A stretch of 9,884 bases of DNA from an uncultured Clostridia bacterium (GCA_946011705.1 CAMGCA010000048.1:1-9884), one strand, 5' to 3'. Numbered from the stretch's first letter, positions 1-7,105 are shown. The notes: a model not told the origin generated them from the letters alone. Program-made: numbers and translations.

Positions 1-324
1 GCCCGTTCCGGCGGCAAGATCCGCGTGGGCTTCGAAGGCGGCCAGATGCCTCTGGTGCGCCGGATCCCCAAGCGCGGTTTCAACAACATTTTTGCCAAGC
101 CTCTGACGGCTGTCAACGTCATTGCGCTGAACAAGTTTGAAGATGGCGCCACTGTGGACGCTGCCGCTCTGATCGAGGCCGGCATCATCTCCGAGTGCCC
201 CAATGGCCTGAAGGTCCTGGGCAACGGCGACCTGACCAAGAAAGTGACCGTCAAGGCCGCGGCTTTCTCTGAGTCTGCTAAGGAAAAGATTGAGCAGGCA
301 GGCGGAAAGGCCGAGGTGGTGTAA
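1..324 (+). CDS. rplO: 50S ribosomal protein L15, 3' part (partial)
   Basis: The reading frame is open from the first base of the window, so the 5' end of the gene lies outside; 107 residues are visible. L15 is a primary binder of 23S rRNA in the large subunit. The visible part starts in the conserved glycine-rich basic core (ARSGGKIRVGFEGGQMPL, then VRRIPKRGF), which is diagnostic of L15. The C-terminal alpha/beta part follows, with the family's usual ending (KAAAFSESAKEKIEQAGGKAE). The stop codon at 322-324 directly abuts the secY start. A GTG at 25 is internal to the conserved core and is not the true start. Position in the spc operon just before secY is the standard bacterial order. Confidence 0.97.
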   Translation, partial: ARSGGKIRVGFEGGQMPLVRRIPKRGFNNIFAKPLTAVNVIALNKFEDGATVDAAALIEAGIISECPNGLKVLGNGDLTKKVTVKAAAFSESAKEKIEQAGGKAEVV

Positions 325-1599
325 GTGTTACAGACACTTAGAAACGCCTGGAAGATCCCCGAGCTGAGAAAGAAGATCATCTTCACTCTGTTCATTCTGC
401 TGATCTACCGCGTGGGCAACGTCATCCCGGTTCCCTTCATCGACGTCGCGACCCTGTCCAACTACTTTGACAGCGTCCTGTCCACCACCATCCTAGGACT
501 GTACAACGCAATGTCCGGCTCCGCCTTCTCTCAGGCCACGGTCTTTGCGCTGGGTATTCAGCCCTACATTAACGCCAGCATTATCATCCAGCTGCTGACC
601 ATCGCCATCCCCGCCCTGGAGCGGCTGGCCAAGGAAGGCGGCGAGGAGGGCAAGAAGAAGATCGCCCGCATCAGCCGTTACACCACGGTTGGTCTGGGTC
701 TGCTGATGGGCTGGGCTTACTACACCATGCTTCACAACTACGCTTCTCAGGGCTTCTCCATCATCACCGAGCAGGGCTTCCTGCCCGCCATGGTGATCAT
801 CCTGGCCTTCACCGCCGGCTCCGCCGTGGTGATGTGGCTGGGTGAGCAGATTACCGAGTTCGGTATCGGCAACGGCATCTCCATGATTCTGTTCGCCAAC
901 ATCGTCTCCGGCCTGCCCCGGATGGTCAGCACCCTGTTCACCATGCTGTGGTGGCAGATCCTGATCGTGGTCATCGGCATGGCGGCTCTGGTGCTGTTCA
1001 TCATCTTCATCAATGATGCCGAGCGCCGGATTCCCATCCAGTATGCCAAGCGCGTTGTGGGCCGGAAGGTCTACGGCGGCCAGAACACCAACCTGCCCAT
1101 CAAGGTGAGCATGGCCGGTGTTATGCCCATCATCTTCGCGCAGTCCATCTGCTCTCTGCCCGCTACCATCTGCGCCTTTACTGGCAAGACCAGCGGCTGG
1201 TGGTATGAGCACGTCTGGAGCTCCTCCAGCTGGACCTACGCTGCCATTTACTTCCTGATGATCTTCTTCTTCAGCTGGTTCTACTCCACCATCCAGTACG
1301 ATCCCGTGGAGATTTCCAACAACCTGAAGAAGAACGGCGGTTTCATCCCCGGCTTCCGTCCCGGCAAGCCCACCGCTGAGTTCATCCAGAAGGTCATCAA
1401 CAAGATCGTTGTCTTTGGTGCTGTGTATCTCGGCGTCGTCGCCCTGCTGCCCATCGTTGCCGGTAACCTGATGAACGGTGTCCGGAACCTGGCCATTGGC
1501 GGCACCTCCATCATCATCGTCGTGGGCGTTGCCCTGGAGACGGTGAAGGCTCTGGAGGCGCAGATGCTCATGCGGCACTACAAGGGCTTCCTGGACTAA
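325..1599 (+). CDS. secY: Preprotein translocase subunit SecY
   Basis: SecY is the channel subunit of the SecYEG translocon and moves unfolded preproteins across, or inserts them into, the cytoplasmic membrane. The 424 residues match the usual length and contain about ten hydrophobic segments. Family landmarks are IPVPFID (residues 34-40), the plug/TM2 segment [10 protein letters not shown] (77-86), GIGNGIS (180-186) and [14 protein letters not shown] (240-253). The cytosolic loop has [16 protein letters not shown] (332-347), including the conserved arginine that SecA and ribosomes contact, and the C-terminus ends MRHYKGF. Translation starts at GTG 325, immediately after the rplO stop, with a Shine-Dalgarno-like GAGGTGG (313-319) inside rplO. 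This implies translational coupling. The next gene is adk, 19 bases downstream, as in most Firmicutes. Confidence 0.98.
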   Translation: MLQTLRNAWKIPELRKKIIFTLFILLIYRVGNVIPVPFIDVATLSNYFDSVLSTTILGLYNAMSGSAFSQATVFALGIQPYINASIIIQLLTIAIPALERLAKEGGEEGKKKIARISRYTTVGLGLLMGWAYYTMLHNYASQGFSIITEQGFLPAMVIILAFTAGSAVVMWLGEQITEFGIGNGISMILFANIVSGLPRMVSTLFTMLWWQILIVVIGMAALVLFIIFINDAERRIPIQYAKRVVGRKVYGGQNTNLPIKVSMAGVMPIIFAQSICSLPATICAFTGKTSGWWYEHVWSSSSWTYAAIYFLMIFFFSWFYSTIQYDPVEISNNLKKNGGFIPGFRPGKPTAEFIQKVINKIVVFGAVYLGVVALLPIVAGNLMNGVRNLAIGGTSIIIVVGVALETVKALEAQMLMRHYKGFLD

Positions 1600-1618
1600 G
1601 CGCGGGAGGTATGGCAGG

Positions 1619-2257
1619 ATGAATCTCATTCTACTGGGCGCGCCCGGCGCCGGAAAGGGGACACAGGCTGAGCTGCTGGTAAAGCAGCTTGGAATCCCCG
1701 CCATTTCTACCGGGAATATGCTCCGCGAGGCCATGGCAAATGGTACCGAGCTGGGTAAAAAAGCAAAGAAGTACATGGACGAGGGCGCTCTGGTTCCCGA
1801 CGAGCTGATCTTAGGCATCGTCGCGGACCGGGTGGCCCAGCCCGACTGCGAAAAGGGCTTCATTCTGGACGGAGTGCCCCGCACGCTGGCCCAGGCAGAG
1901 GCTCTGGAAGCCAAGGGCGTGAAAATCGACCATGTTGTTTCCATTGAGGTGGACGATGCCGCGATTGAAGGCCGTATGACCGGACGTCGGGTTTGCGCCA
2001 AGTGCGGCGCCAGCTACCACATCGTCGCCAATCCCCCGAAACAGGAAGGTGTCTGCGACAGCTGCGGCGGCGAGCTGATTATCCGCAAGGATGACAAGCC
2101 CGAAACCGTCCGGCATCGTCTGGAGGTCTACCACGCTTCCACCGAGGTCTTGAAGGACTTCTACGGTAAGCTGGGAAGACTTCGGATTGTCAACGGCAAC
2201 CAGCCCATCGGGGACGCCAACGAGGATATCCTCAAGGCAATAGGGGCGAAGGTATGA
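1619..2257 (+). CDS. adk: Adenylate kinase (zinc-lid form)
   Basis: This cytoplasmic enzyme interconverts ATP + AMP and 2 ADP and balances the adenine nucleotide pool. The protein has 212 residues, the usual size for the long form. The N-terminal P-loop is GAPGAGKGT (7-15). The AMP-binding region includes STGNMLR (30-36) and the [10 protein letters not shown] segment (80-89), where the commoner residue after DG is Phe. The lid carries four cysteines in two CxxC pairs (C126, C129, C146, C149), the zinc-binding lid typical of Gram-positive adenylate kinases. Lid arginines R119, R123 and R124 and the later R165/R167 are present. The start at 1619 has GGGAGG (1604-1609) upstream; an ATG at 1611 reads into a stop after three codons. 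The stop overlaps the map start by four bases. Confidence 0.98.
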   Translation: MNLILLGAPGAGKGTQAELLVKQLGIPAISTGNMLREAMANGTELGKKAKKYMDEGALVPDELILGIVADRVAQPDCEKGFILDGVPRTLAQAEALEAKGVKIDHVVSIEVDDAAIEGRMTGRRVCAKCGASYHIVANPPKQEGVCDSCGGELIIRKDDKPETVRHRLEVYHASTEVLKDFYGKLGRLRIVNGNQPIGDANEDILKAIGAKV

Positions 2258-3009
2258 TCGCAATCAAAAATGAACATGAGCTGGAAGTGATGCGCCAGGC
2301 CTGCAAAATTACCGCGGCAGCCCGTGCTCTGGCAGGGGAAATGGTAAGACCCGGCGTGTCAACGAAGGCGATAGATCAGGCCGTTCATGATTTTATTGTG
2401 TCTCAGGGCGCGAAACCGTCGTTCCTGAACTACAGCGGCTACCCTGCAAGCGCATGCATCAGTGTCAACAGCACGGTCATCCACGGAATTCCGGGTCATT
2501 ACACCCTGAAGGAAGGGGACATCGTGTCCGTGGACGTGGGCGCGTACTATAAGGGTTTTCATGGCGATTGCGCGGCAACCTTTGCCTGTGGTGCCATCAG
2601 CACCGAAGCGCGCAGACTCATTGACGTGACGAAGCAGTCCTTTTTTGAAGGCATTGCCCAGGCACGCAAGGGTAAGCGCGTGCAAGATATCTCCCACGCC
2701 ATCCAGACGTATGTGGAGTCTAACGGTTTTTCAGTTGTCCGCTCTTTCGTAGGTCACGGCGTTGGGCGGCAGCTGCATGAGGAGCCGGAGGTGCCGAACT
2801 ACGGCGCGCCCGGCCGGGGTCCCAGACTTATCCCCGGTATGACCATCGCGGTAGAGCCTATGGTGAATGTGGGCACTTATGACGTGCACATTCTCAAGGA
2901 TGGCTGGACCACGGTGACTGCCGACGGAAAGCTCTCGGCCCACTACGAAAATACTGTACTCATCACCGACGGCGAGCCGGAAATACTCACCGTCACCGAA
3001 GGACTGTAA
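2254..3009 (+). CDS. map: Methionine aminopeptidase, type I
   Basis: It removes the initiator methionine from nascent proteins after deformylation, in the cytosol near the ribosome exit. The 251 residues match the type I bacterial form, with no N-terminal extension. All five metal ligands of the pita-bread (M24A) fold are visible: D94 (VSVDVG), D105 (FHGDCAATF), H168 (FVGHGVG), E201 (AVEPMV) and E232 (YENTVL). The substrate-contacting histidines H77 (IHGIPG) and H175 (QLHEEP) are also present. The start overlaps the adk stop as ATGA, so the two are translationally coupled. It sits between adk and a KOW protein, the standard Firmicutes arrangement. Confidence 0.98.
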   Translation: MIAIKNEHELEVMRQACKITAAARALAGEMVRPGVSTKAIDQAVHDFIVSQGAKPSFLNYSGYPASACISVNSTVIHGIPGHYTLKEGDIVSVDVGAYYKGFHGDCAATFACGAISTEARRLIDVTKQSFFEGIAQARKGKRVQDISHAIQTYVESNGFSVVRSFVGHGVGRQLHEEPEVPNYGAPGRGPRLIPGMTIAVEPMVNVGTYDVHILKDGWTTVTADGKLSAHYENTVLITDGEPEILTVTEGL

Positions 3010-3012
3010 GCT

Positions 3013-3303
3013 ATGGAGCCTGCGAATTCGGATATTACCGTTTCGAATGTGGTGGTCTCCCGGGCCGGCCGGGATCAGGGGGAATGGTTCTACGTCATCG
3101 ACGCGGACGATACCTACCTGTTCCTGGTCAACGGCAAAGACCGTCCTCTGGATAAGCCGAAGCGGAAGAAGCGCAAGCACGCACAGCTGGTCCTTCGCTC
3201 TGAGACCAGAGTTGCCGTCAAGCTCAAAAGCGGCGACAAAGTGCTCAACGGCGAATTACGAAGAGATCTGGCGTTCCTCGCCAGAGAGTTTGCAAGCGAA
3301 TAA
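3013..3303 (+). CDS. KOW-domain RNA-binding protein, L14e-like
   Basis: This is a 96-residue basic protein. Its N-terminal half ([20 protein letters not shown], residues 10-29, then [19 protein letters not shown]) fits a KOW-type beta-barrel like that of archaeal/eukaryotic ribosomal protein L14e. A lysine/arginine patch (KPKRKKRKH, about 48-56) follows and suggests RNA binding. Many Firmicutes carry such a gene between map and infA (B. subtilis ybzG is the counterpart I recall). The start is 3 bases after the map stop, with AAGGA at 2999-3003 as a weak ribosome site. Membership of a translation operon suggests a role at the ribosome, but its exact function is not established. A 89-residue reading in another frame (3047-3316) is a shadow. 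Confidence 0.88.
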   Translation: MEPANSDITVSNVVVSRAGRDQGEWFYVIDADDTYLFLVNGKDRPLDKPKRKKRKHAQLVLRSETRVAVKLKSGDKVLNGELRRDLAFLAREFASE

Positions 3304-3320
3304 CCTGGGAGGGTAATAAC

Positions 3321-3539
3321 TTGGCTAAGGACGACGTAATCGAGATTGAGGGCATCGTTACCGATGCACTGCCGAATGCTATGTTCAAGGTTGACATCGG
3401 CAACGGACACACCATTCTGGCACACATTTCCGGCAAGCTCAGAATGAACTTCATTAAGATCTTGCCCGGTGACAAAGTAACCGTTCAAATGTCTCCTTAC
3501 GATCTGACCCAGGGTCGGATCACCTGGAGAAGTAAGTAA
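3321..3539 (+). CDS. infA: Translation initiation factor IF-1
   Basis: IF-1 binds the 30S A site and, with IF-2 and IF-3, controls start-site selection. The 72 residues are exactly the family length. The sequence has the OB-fold hallmarks [20 protein letters not shown] (2-21), [20 protein letters not shown] and [16 protein letters not shown], ending in GRITWRSK. The start is a TTG at 3321: it gives the canonical M-A-K-D-D N-terminus, and GGGAGGG (3307-3313) lies seven bases upstream. A TTG start on an essential initiation-factor gene may tune its expression below that of the neighbouring ribosomal genes. The order map-KOW-infA-rpmJ-rpsM is normal for the phylum. Confidence 0.97.
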   Translation: MAKDDVIEIEGIVTDALPNAMFKVDIGNGHTILAHISGKLRMNFIKILPGDKVTVQMSPYDLTQGRITWRSK

Positions 3540-3577
3540 ACTAAGAGATACAAGTTCTCGTATGGAGGTTAAACAGT

Positions 3578-3691
3578 ATGAAGGTAAGACCGTCCGTTAA
3601 ACCCATGTGCGAAAAGTGTAAGATCATCAAGCGCAAGGGTCGCGTAATGGTAATTTGCGAAAACCCCAAGCACAAGCAGAGACAAGGCTAA
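3578..3691 (+). CDS. rpmJ: 50S ribosomal protein L36
   Basis: This short gene encodes 37 residues, beginning [20 protein letters not shown] and ending HKQRQG, the standard length and sequence of bacterial L36, the smallest large-subunit protein. The zinc-ribbon ligands are intact (C11, C14, C27, H32), so this is the zinc-binding (C+) form rather than the zinc-free paralog many bacteria keep for zinc starvation. GGAGGT at 3564-3569 precedes the ATG by eight bases. The gene begins 38 bases after infA and ends 19 bases before rpsM, whose ribosome site overlaps the sequence just after its stop. Confidence 0.97.
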   Translation: MKVRPSVKPMCEKCKIIKRKGRVMVICENPKHKQRQG

Positions 3692-3710
3692 TAGGAGGTG
3701 CTGAAAAGTT

Positions 3711-4079
3711 ATGGCACGTATTTCTGGTATCGATCTTCCCCGCGATAAGCGGATCGAAGTTGCTCTGACCTATATCTACGGCATTGGACCCACCCGTGCT
3801 GCCCAGGTTCTGAAGACCACCGGTATCGACCCCGATACCCGGGTAAAGGATCTGACCGAGGAGCAGGAGGGTCTGCTGCGTGATGCCATCGAGCATCACT
3901 ATATCATCGAGGGTGACCTGCGCCGCGAGACCGCTATGAACATCAAGCGTCTGTCTGAAATCGGCTGCTACCGTGGTCTGCGTCATCGTCGTGGCCTGCC
4001 CGTTCACGGCCAGCGCACCAAGACCAACGCCCGTACCCGCAAGGGCCCCAAGAAGACCATTGCGAACAAGAAGAAGTAA
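3711..4079 (+). CDS. rpsM: 30S ribosomal protein S13
   Basis: S13 sits in the head of the small subunit and contacts the P-site tRNA and the L5 bridge. The 122 residues begin [20 protein letters not shown], with the helix-two-turn-helix motif [13 protein letters not shown]. The protein ends in the basic tail typical of S13 ([20 protein letters not shown], then RTRKGPKKT). AGGAGGTG (3693-3700) is a strong ribosome site ten bases before ATG. This is the first gene of the classical alpha-operon set rpsM-rpsK-rpsD-rpoA-rplQ. No separate promoter is evident in the short gap after rpmJ, so it is probably co-transcribed with the upstream genes. Confidence 0.98.
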   Translation: MARISGIDLPRDKRIEVALTYIYGIGPTRAAQVLKTTGIDPDTRVKDLTEEQEGLLRDAIEHHYIIEGDLRRETAMNIKRLSEIGCYRGLRHRRGLPVHGQRTKTNARTRKGPKKTIANKKK

Positions 4080-4092
4080 GGAGGGATAGACA

Positions 4093-4491
4093 ATGGCTGC
4101 AAAGAACGCTAAGAAGGTTGTTAAGCGCCGTCGCGAGCGCAAAAACGTTGAAAAGGGTGCGGCTCATATCCGTTCCTCCTTCAACAACACCATGGTTACC
4201 ATCACCGATCTGGAAGGCAACGCCCTGAGCTGGGCCTCCTCCGGTGGACTGGGCTTCCGTGGCTCCAAGAAATCCACTCCCTACGCTGCCCAGACTGCGG
4301 CTGAAACCGCTGCCAAGGCCGCTATGGAGCACGGTCTTAAGACTGTTGAGGTTTATGTGAAGGGCCCCGGTCAGGGACGTGAGGCTGCGATCCGCGCCCT
4401 GCAGACTGCCGGTCTGGAAGTTGTTATGATCAAGGACGTGACTCCCATTCCTCACAATGGCTGCCGTCCCCCCAAGAGACGCCGCGTCTAA
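4093..4491 (+). CDS. rpsK: 30S ribosomal protein S11
   Basis: S11 is a platform protein of the small subunit near the E site and the Shine-Dalgarno/anti-SD duplex. The 132 residues have the family's basic N-terminus, the conserved core [39 protein letters not shown] and [15 protein letters not shown], and the C-terminal [20 protein letters not shown] signature. The ribosome site AAGGAGGG overlaps the rpsM stop codon (4077-4085), so the two genes are closely coupled. The gene is followed 25 bases later by rpsD. Confidence 0.98.
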   Translation: MAAKNAKKVVKRRRERKNVEKGAAHIRSSFNNTMVTITDLEGNALSWASSGGLGFRGSKKSTPYAAQTAAETAAKAAMEHGLKTVEVYVKGPGQGREAAIRALQTAGLEVVMIKDVTPIPHNGCRPPKRRRV

Positions 4492-4516
4492 TAAGCAATA
4501 GGAGGAATTTTGCGTT

Positions 4517-5113
4517 ATGGCTAAGAATATGCAGCCCGTGCTGAAGCGTTGCAGAACGCTGGGCGTTTCTCCTGCCGCTATGGGTTACAACAAGTCTTCC
4601 AACAAGAACCCCGGCGGTCAGAGAAGAGCGAAGAAGTCTGAGTACGCCACTCAGCTGACCGAGAAGCAGAAGGTCAAATTTGTCTACGGCATTCAGGAGA
4701 AGCAGTTCCGGAACTACTACGAGAAGGCTGACCGCATGGAAGGTAACACCGGTGAAGAGCTGCTGACCTTCTGCGAGCGCCGTCTTGACAACGTTGTGTA
4801 CCGTCTGGGCTTCGCCAACACCCGCCGTCAGGCTCGTCAGCTGGTGAACCATGGTCATTTCACCGTTAACGGCAACCGCGTCAACATCCCCAGCTACCTG
4901 ATCAAGACTGGCGATGTGGTCGCTGTTTCCGAGAAGGCCGCTTCCAACGCTTTCTTCAAGAAGCTGAAGGAGGACGATGCTTTCGTTGCTGCCCCCAAGT
5001 GGCTGGATCGTGATAAGAACACCCTCCAGGGTAAGGTTATTGCTATGCCCACCAAGGCCGATATCGACTTCGATATTGCTGTGCACCTCATCGTCGAGTT
5101 GTACTCCAAGTAA
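4517..5113 (+). CDS. rpsD: 30S ribosomal protein S4 (zinc-free form)
   Basis: S4 nucleates assembly of the 30S 5' domain by binding 16S rRNA and helps maintain decoding accuracy. The 198 residues contain the N-terminal S4/S9 domain (about 1-90) and the S4 RNA-binding motif (RRLDNVVYRLGFANTRRQAR, about 88-107, then QLVNHGHFTVNGNRVNIPSY). The N-terminus lacks the four-cysteine zinc knuckle, so this is the C-minus type common in Clostridia, while L36 in the same operon retains its zinc site. AGGAGGA (around 4500-4506) precedes the ATG. In B. subtilis and E. coli S4 represses its own mRNA; no S4 target site could be identified here from sequence alone. Confidence 0.98.
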   Translation: MAKNMQPVLKRCRTLGVSPAAMGYNKSSNKNPGGQRRAKKSEYATQLTEKQKVKFVYGIQEKQFRNYYEKADRMEGNTGEELLTFCERRLDNVVYRLGFANTRRQARQLVNHGHFTVNGNRVNIPSYLIKTGDVVAVSEKAASNAFFKKLKEDDAFVAAPKWLDRDKNTLQGKVIAMPTKADIDFDIAVHLIVELYSK

Positions 5114-5147
5114 TGATCCCCCCTCTGTCCGTATGCGTATTTGTCTG

Positions 5148-5167
5148 GTGGGGAATTTCTTCCCCAC
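5148..5167 (+). promoter_or_regulatory. Hairpin in the rpsD-rpoA gap
   Basis: GTGGGGAA (5148-5155) pairs perfectly with TTCCCCAC (5160-5167) around a four-base TTTC loop, giving an 8-bp hairpin. It lies between the rpsD stop and the rpoA ribosome site (AGGAGGG, about 5175-5181). No run of T follows it, so it is not a standard intrinsic terminator. It could be an mRNA-stability or processing structure, or a modest attenuator that sets the ratio of ribosomal protein to polymerase subunit. The role is inference; only the pairing is seen. Confidence 0.5.
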
Positions 5168-5190
5168 ACACTATAGGAGGGTTTTGATTC

Positions 5191-6150
5191 ATGGTAGAAA
5201 TTGAAAAGCCCCGCATCACCTGCCTTGACCAGCCCCAGGACACCTCTTACGGCAAGTATGTCGTGGAGCCTCTGGAGCGCGGCTACGGTATGACGCTGGG
5301 TAACTCCCTGCGCCGTATCCTGCTGAGCAGCCTGCCCGGCTATGCAGCGACTTCCGTGAAGATCCAGGGCATTCAGCATGAGTTTTCTACCATCCCCGGC
5401 GTCACCGAGGATGTGACGGAGATCGTGCTGAACGTCAAGCGGATCACCCCGAAGCTGCACTGCGCCGGTGTCAAAACCGTGCATATCGACGCTGTTGGCC
5501 CCTGTGAGGTCACTGCCGGCGATATCAAGGCGGATGCGGAGGTTGAGATCCTGAACCCCGAGCTGCACATCTGCACCCTGGGTGAGGACGCCACTTTCAA
5601 CATGGAGATCACCCTGTCTCAGGGCCGGGGCTACGTTTCCGCTGACCGGAACAAGACGCCCCAGACCGTGATCGGCGTGATTCCCATTGACTCCATCTAT
5701 TCTCCTGTGACCAAGGTGAATTACACGGTGGAGCCCTGCCGTGTCGGCGACAAGACCGACTACGACAAGCTGACCCTGGAGGTCTGGACCGATTCCACCA
5801 TCACTGCCAAGGACGCTGTGTCTCTGGGCGCAAAGATCCTGTCTGACCATCTGACTGTGTTCACCAACCTGTCCGATTCCGTCAGCACCTCCTCCACCGT
5901 GGTGGAGAAGACCGCGGATCGTCCCGATGCCAAGCTGTCCATGACCATTGATGAGCTGGATCTGTCTGTCCGCAGCTTCAACTGCCTGAAGCGCGCCAAC
6001 ATCAACACCGTTGCCGACCTGATCAACAAGACCGGCGAGGACATGATGAAGGTCCGCAACATGGGCAAGAAGTCTCTGGACGAAGTGCAGAAGAAGCTGG
6101 AGATGATGGGCCTGTCCCTGGCCAGCGAGGAATCTGGCAGCAACAACTAA
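5191..6150 (+). CDS. rpoA: DNA-directed RNA polymerase subunit alpha
   Basis: Alpha dimerises to scaffold the beta and beta' subunits, and its C-terminal domain contacts UP elements and activators. The protein has 319 residues. The N-terminal domain (about 1-230) opens with VEIEKPRI and has [20 protein letters not shown] (25-44), the assembly signature. A short linker (about 231-246) leads to the C-terminal domain (about 247-310) with [21 protein letters not shown]261 corresponds to the DNA-contacting R265 of E. coli alpha. The domain ends [28 protein letters not shown] lies nine bases before the ATG. The 77-base gap from rpsD contains a hairpin, an unusually long spacer for this operon. Confidence 0.98.
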   Translation: MVEIEKPRITCLDQPQDTSYGKYVVEPLERGYGMTLGNSLRRILLSSLPGYAATSVKIQGIQHEFSTIPGVTEDVTEIVLNVKRITPKLHCAGVKTVHIDAVGPCEVTAGDIKADAEVEILNPELHICTLGEDATFNMEITLSQGRGYVSADRNKTPQTVIGVIPIDSIYSPVTKVNYTVEPCRVGDKTDYDKLTLEVWTDSTITAKDAVSLGAKILSDHLTVFTNLSDSVSTSSTVVEKTADRPDAKLSMTIDELDLSVRSFNCLKRANINTVADLINKTGEDMMKVRNMGKKSLDEVQKKLEMMGLSLASEESGSNN

Positions 6151-6190
6151 GAAGTATTAGTCTAACCTTTTCAAAAAGGAGGAAACGTTC

Positions 6191-6532
6191 ATGTTCGGCA
6201 CTCGTAAGCTGGGCAAGACCAGCGCGCAGAGAAAGGCTCTGCTGCGCCAGCAGGTCACCGATCTGCTGGAGAACGGCAAGATGGAAACCACCTTCTATCG
6301 CGCCAAGGAAGTGCAGCCTGTTGTTGAGAAGATGATCACCCTGGGCAAGAAGGGCGACTTGGCGGCTTACCGCAAGGCCCTGTCCTTCATCACCAAGGAG
6401 GATGTCGCTCACAAGCTGTTTAAGGAGATCGCTCCCAAGTATGCTGACCGTAACGGCGGCTACACCAGAGTGACCCGTACCGGCGCCCGCCGCGGTGACG
6501 CTGCTGAGATGGCAGTCATCGAGCTGGTGTAA
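6191..6532 (+). CDS. rplQ: 50S ribosomal protein L17
   Basis: L17 binds domain III of 23S rRNA near the exit-tunnel rim. The 113 residues match the family size and motifs: the [20 protein letters not shown] opening, then [20 protein letters not shown], and the C-terminal [20 protein letters not shown] ending in VIELV. A strong AAGGAGG (6176-6182) precedes the ATG by eight bases. It is the last gene of the operon. A hairpin follows 21 bases after the stop, and the next transcription unit is a tRNA with its own promoter. The ECF transporter genes (ecfA1/ecfA2/ecfT) and truA that often follow rplQ in Firmicutes are absent. Confidence 0.98.
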   Translation: MFGTRKLGKTSAQRKALLRQQVTDLLENGKMETTFYRAKEVQPVVEKMITLGKKGDLAAYRKALSFITKEDVAHKLFKEIAPKYADRNGGYTRVTRTGARRGDAAEMAVIELV

Positions 6533-6553
6533 TTGGTCGATCCTGTGAAAGAT

Positions 6554-6590
6554 GCCTGCCGTCAGATACGGCGGCAGGCTTATTCAAAAT
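6554..6590 (+). terminator. Probable terminator of the ribosomal operon
   Basis: GCCTGCCG (6554-6561) pairs with CGGCAGGC (6572-6579) around a 10-base loop; an alternative register pairs CCGT with ACGG inside the loop. The downstream tract is TTATTC rather than a clean T run, so termination may be partial or factor-assisted. Its position just after rplQ and just before a new promoter supports the assignment. Confidence 0.65.
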
Positions 6591-6604
6591 TATGAAAAAA
6601 ATAC

Positions 6605-6633
6605 TTGACAACTGGCGAAACCTATAGTATAAT
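6605..6633 (+). promoter_or_regulatory. Consensus housekeeping-sigma promoter for tRNA-Thr
   Basis: A perfect -35 TTGACA (6605-6610) and a perfect -10 TATAAT (6628-6633) are separated by exactly 17 bases, the optimal housekeeping sigma arrangement. Transcription should begin near 6640, giving a leader of about 30 bases before the mature tRNA. That leader contains a small hairpin, CTGTC (6641-6645) with GACAG (6651-6655). A very strong promoter suits a stable RNA. The spacer contains AACTGGCGA (6610-6618), complementary to TCGCCAGTT at 6716-6724 in the tRNA and repeated at 6795-6803. Confidence 0.9.
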
Positions 6634-6669
6634 GGCGGAGCTGTCTGAGCGACAGAGAAAAAGAAAAAC

Positions 6670-6745
<76 letters not shown>

Positions 6746-6748
6746 ATG

Positions 6749-6779
6749 AAACTCCGAATCTGATGGGATTCGGAGTTTT
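6749..6779 (+). terminator. Intrinsic terminator of tRNA-Thr
   Basis: AAACTCCGAATC (6749-6760) pairs perfectly with GATTCGGAGTTT (6767-6778) around a 6-base loop (TGATGG), followed by a short T run and GCTATT. It begins 3 bases after the encoded CCA. Its TTTTGCTATT tail overlaps the possible 5' acceptor strand of the downstream tRNA-like element. Confidence 0.88.
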
Positions 6780-6793
6780 GCTATTGAAAGCGA

Positions 6794-6810
6794 GAACTGG
6801 CGACCTCATC
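6794..6810 (-). repeat. Inverted 17-nt copy of part of tRNA-Thr
   Basis: GAACTGGCGACCTCATC is the exact reverse complement of 6709-6725 in tRNA-Thr (end of the anticodon stem, variable loop and 5' side of the T arm). Its first eight bases also complement GCCAGTTC at 6869-6876, so it could close a multi-branched fold of the tRNA-like element or pair in trans with the tRNA. A 9-base part of it (AACTGGCGA) recurs in the tRNA promoter spacer at 6610-6618. Confidence 0.8.
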
Positions 6811-6831
6811 TATTTCAATCCGAGGTCGTGA

Positions 6832-6863
6832 GGCCTCCATGAAATCGGGGATTTCATGGAGCC
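6832..6863 (+). repeat. 12-14 bp perfect hairpin inserted in the tRNA-like element
   Basis: CTCCATGAAATC (6835-6846) pairs perfectly with GATTTCATGGAG (6850-6861) around a GGG loop. Two further G-C pairs (6832/6863 and 6833/6862) form after a single-base bulge at 6834. No T run follows, so it is not a terminator. It occupies the place of the tRNA variable loop in the downstream copy and is absent from the intact tRNA-Thr. Confidence 0.8.
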
Positions 6864-6864
6864 G

Positions 6865-6896
6865 GGTAGCCAGTTCAAATCTGGCTAGCAGTTCCA
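6865..6896 (+). repeat. Direct copy of the tRNA-Thr 3' end (T arm, acceptor, CCA)
   Basis: This matches 6714-6745 of tRNA-Thr at 30 of 32 bases. The core 6869-6896 differs from 6718-6745 only at the base opposite the first acceptor nucleotide (C6741 becomes T6892). The T stem, T loop and CCA are unchanged. A directly repeated tRNA 3' end is also what an integrase attachment-site scar would look like. Confidence 0.85.
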
Positions 6897-6902
6897 AAGA
6901 CG

Positions 6903-6930
6903 AAACCCATCCATCCGGATGGGTTTTGCT
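6903..6930 (+). terminator. Intrinsic terminator after the tRNA-like element
   Basis: AAACCCATCC (6903-6912) pairs perfectly with GGATGGGTTT (6917-6926) around an ATCC loop, followed by TTTTGCTTATT. The stem sequence differs from the tRNA-Thr terminator, but the tail (TTTTGCT then ATT) and the spacing after CCA are similar. This suggests that two tRNA-plus-terminator units once lay in tandem. Confidence 0.85.
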
Positions 6931-6999
6931 TATTCTTGAACCGTCAAAAGATAAGACAGTTTGTGATTCCCGTATTCTGAGCATTCGTTCAGATAACTG

Positions 7000-7027
7000 T
7001 TGACATCCGACAACTTTCATATATAAT
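7000..7027 (+). promoter_or_regulatory. Promoter of the GH13 glycosidase gene
   Basis: TTGACA (7000-7005) and TATAAT (7022-7027) are both perfect and are separated by 16 bases. Transcription should start near 7034, giving a leader of about 70 bases. The leader contains two small inverted repeats that could be regulatory: ATGGC (7039-7043) with GCCAT (7048-7052), and TTCCAA (7076-7081) with TTGGAA (7083-7088) around one base. The second lies just before the ribosome site. Neither matches a regulator site I can name. Confidence 0.82.
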
Positions 7028-7105
7028 GTCACTGAGAAATGGCTAAGGCCATGAAATTGATATGAACCAATCTGTTTCCAATTTGGAATAATGGGAGGAA
7101 CTGCT

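Larger units (their letters stand above)
6777..6896 (+). pseudogene. tRNA-like element: degenerate tRNA-Thr copy with hairpin insert
   Basis: This about 120-nt stretch aligns with the upstream tRNA-Thr at three collinear places. TGCTAT (6779-6784) matches the 5' acceptor strand, GAGGTCG (6822-6828) matches the end of the anticodon stem plus variable loop, and 6865-6896 matches the T arm, 3' acceptor strand and CCA (30 of 32 bases). TTGCTA (6778-6783) can pair with TAGCAG (6886-6891), so six of seven acceptor pairs are possible. The anticodon stem cannot form; instead CGACCTC (6801-6807) can pair with GAGGTCG (6822-6828). A 12-14 bp hairpin lies where the variable loop would be. The element has no clear promoter of its own but has its own terminator. 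I read it as a decayed tandem tRNA or a tRNA-derived structured RNA; it should not decode. Confidence 0.55.

Noticed and set aside
493..2001. A 502-codon open frame on the minus strand opposite secY and adk
   Set aside because: It is opposite two unmistakable conserved genes, has low-complexity His/Asp/Gly-rich translation typical of an antisense shadow in GC-rich DNA, and has no ribosome site or known motif.
3047..3316. An 89-codon plus-strand frame overlapping the KOW gene
   Set aside because: Serine/threonine-rich out-of-frame reading; the KOW frame matches a known family and fits the operon spacing.
4894..5850. A 318-codon minus-strand frame opposite the end of rpsD and rpoA
   Set aside because: It lies against two conserved genes and has no motif, ribosome site or promoter.
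6777..6896. Possible selenocysteine tRNA (long extra arm, TTTCAAT segment containing TCA)
   Set aside because: No anticodon stem forms around the TCA at 6815-6817, the length of about 120 nt is too great, and the T arm and acceptor are clearly those of the adjacent tRNA-Thr.
7091..7105. Upstream ATG for the GH13 gene
   Set aside because: The extra five codons contain the ribosome binding site itself; the ATG at 7106 sits at the right distance from GGAGG and gives the family N-terminus.
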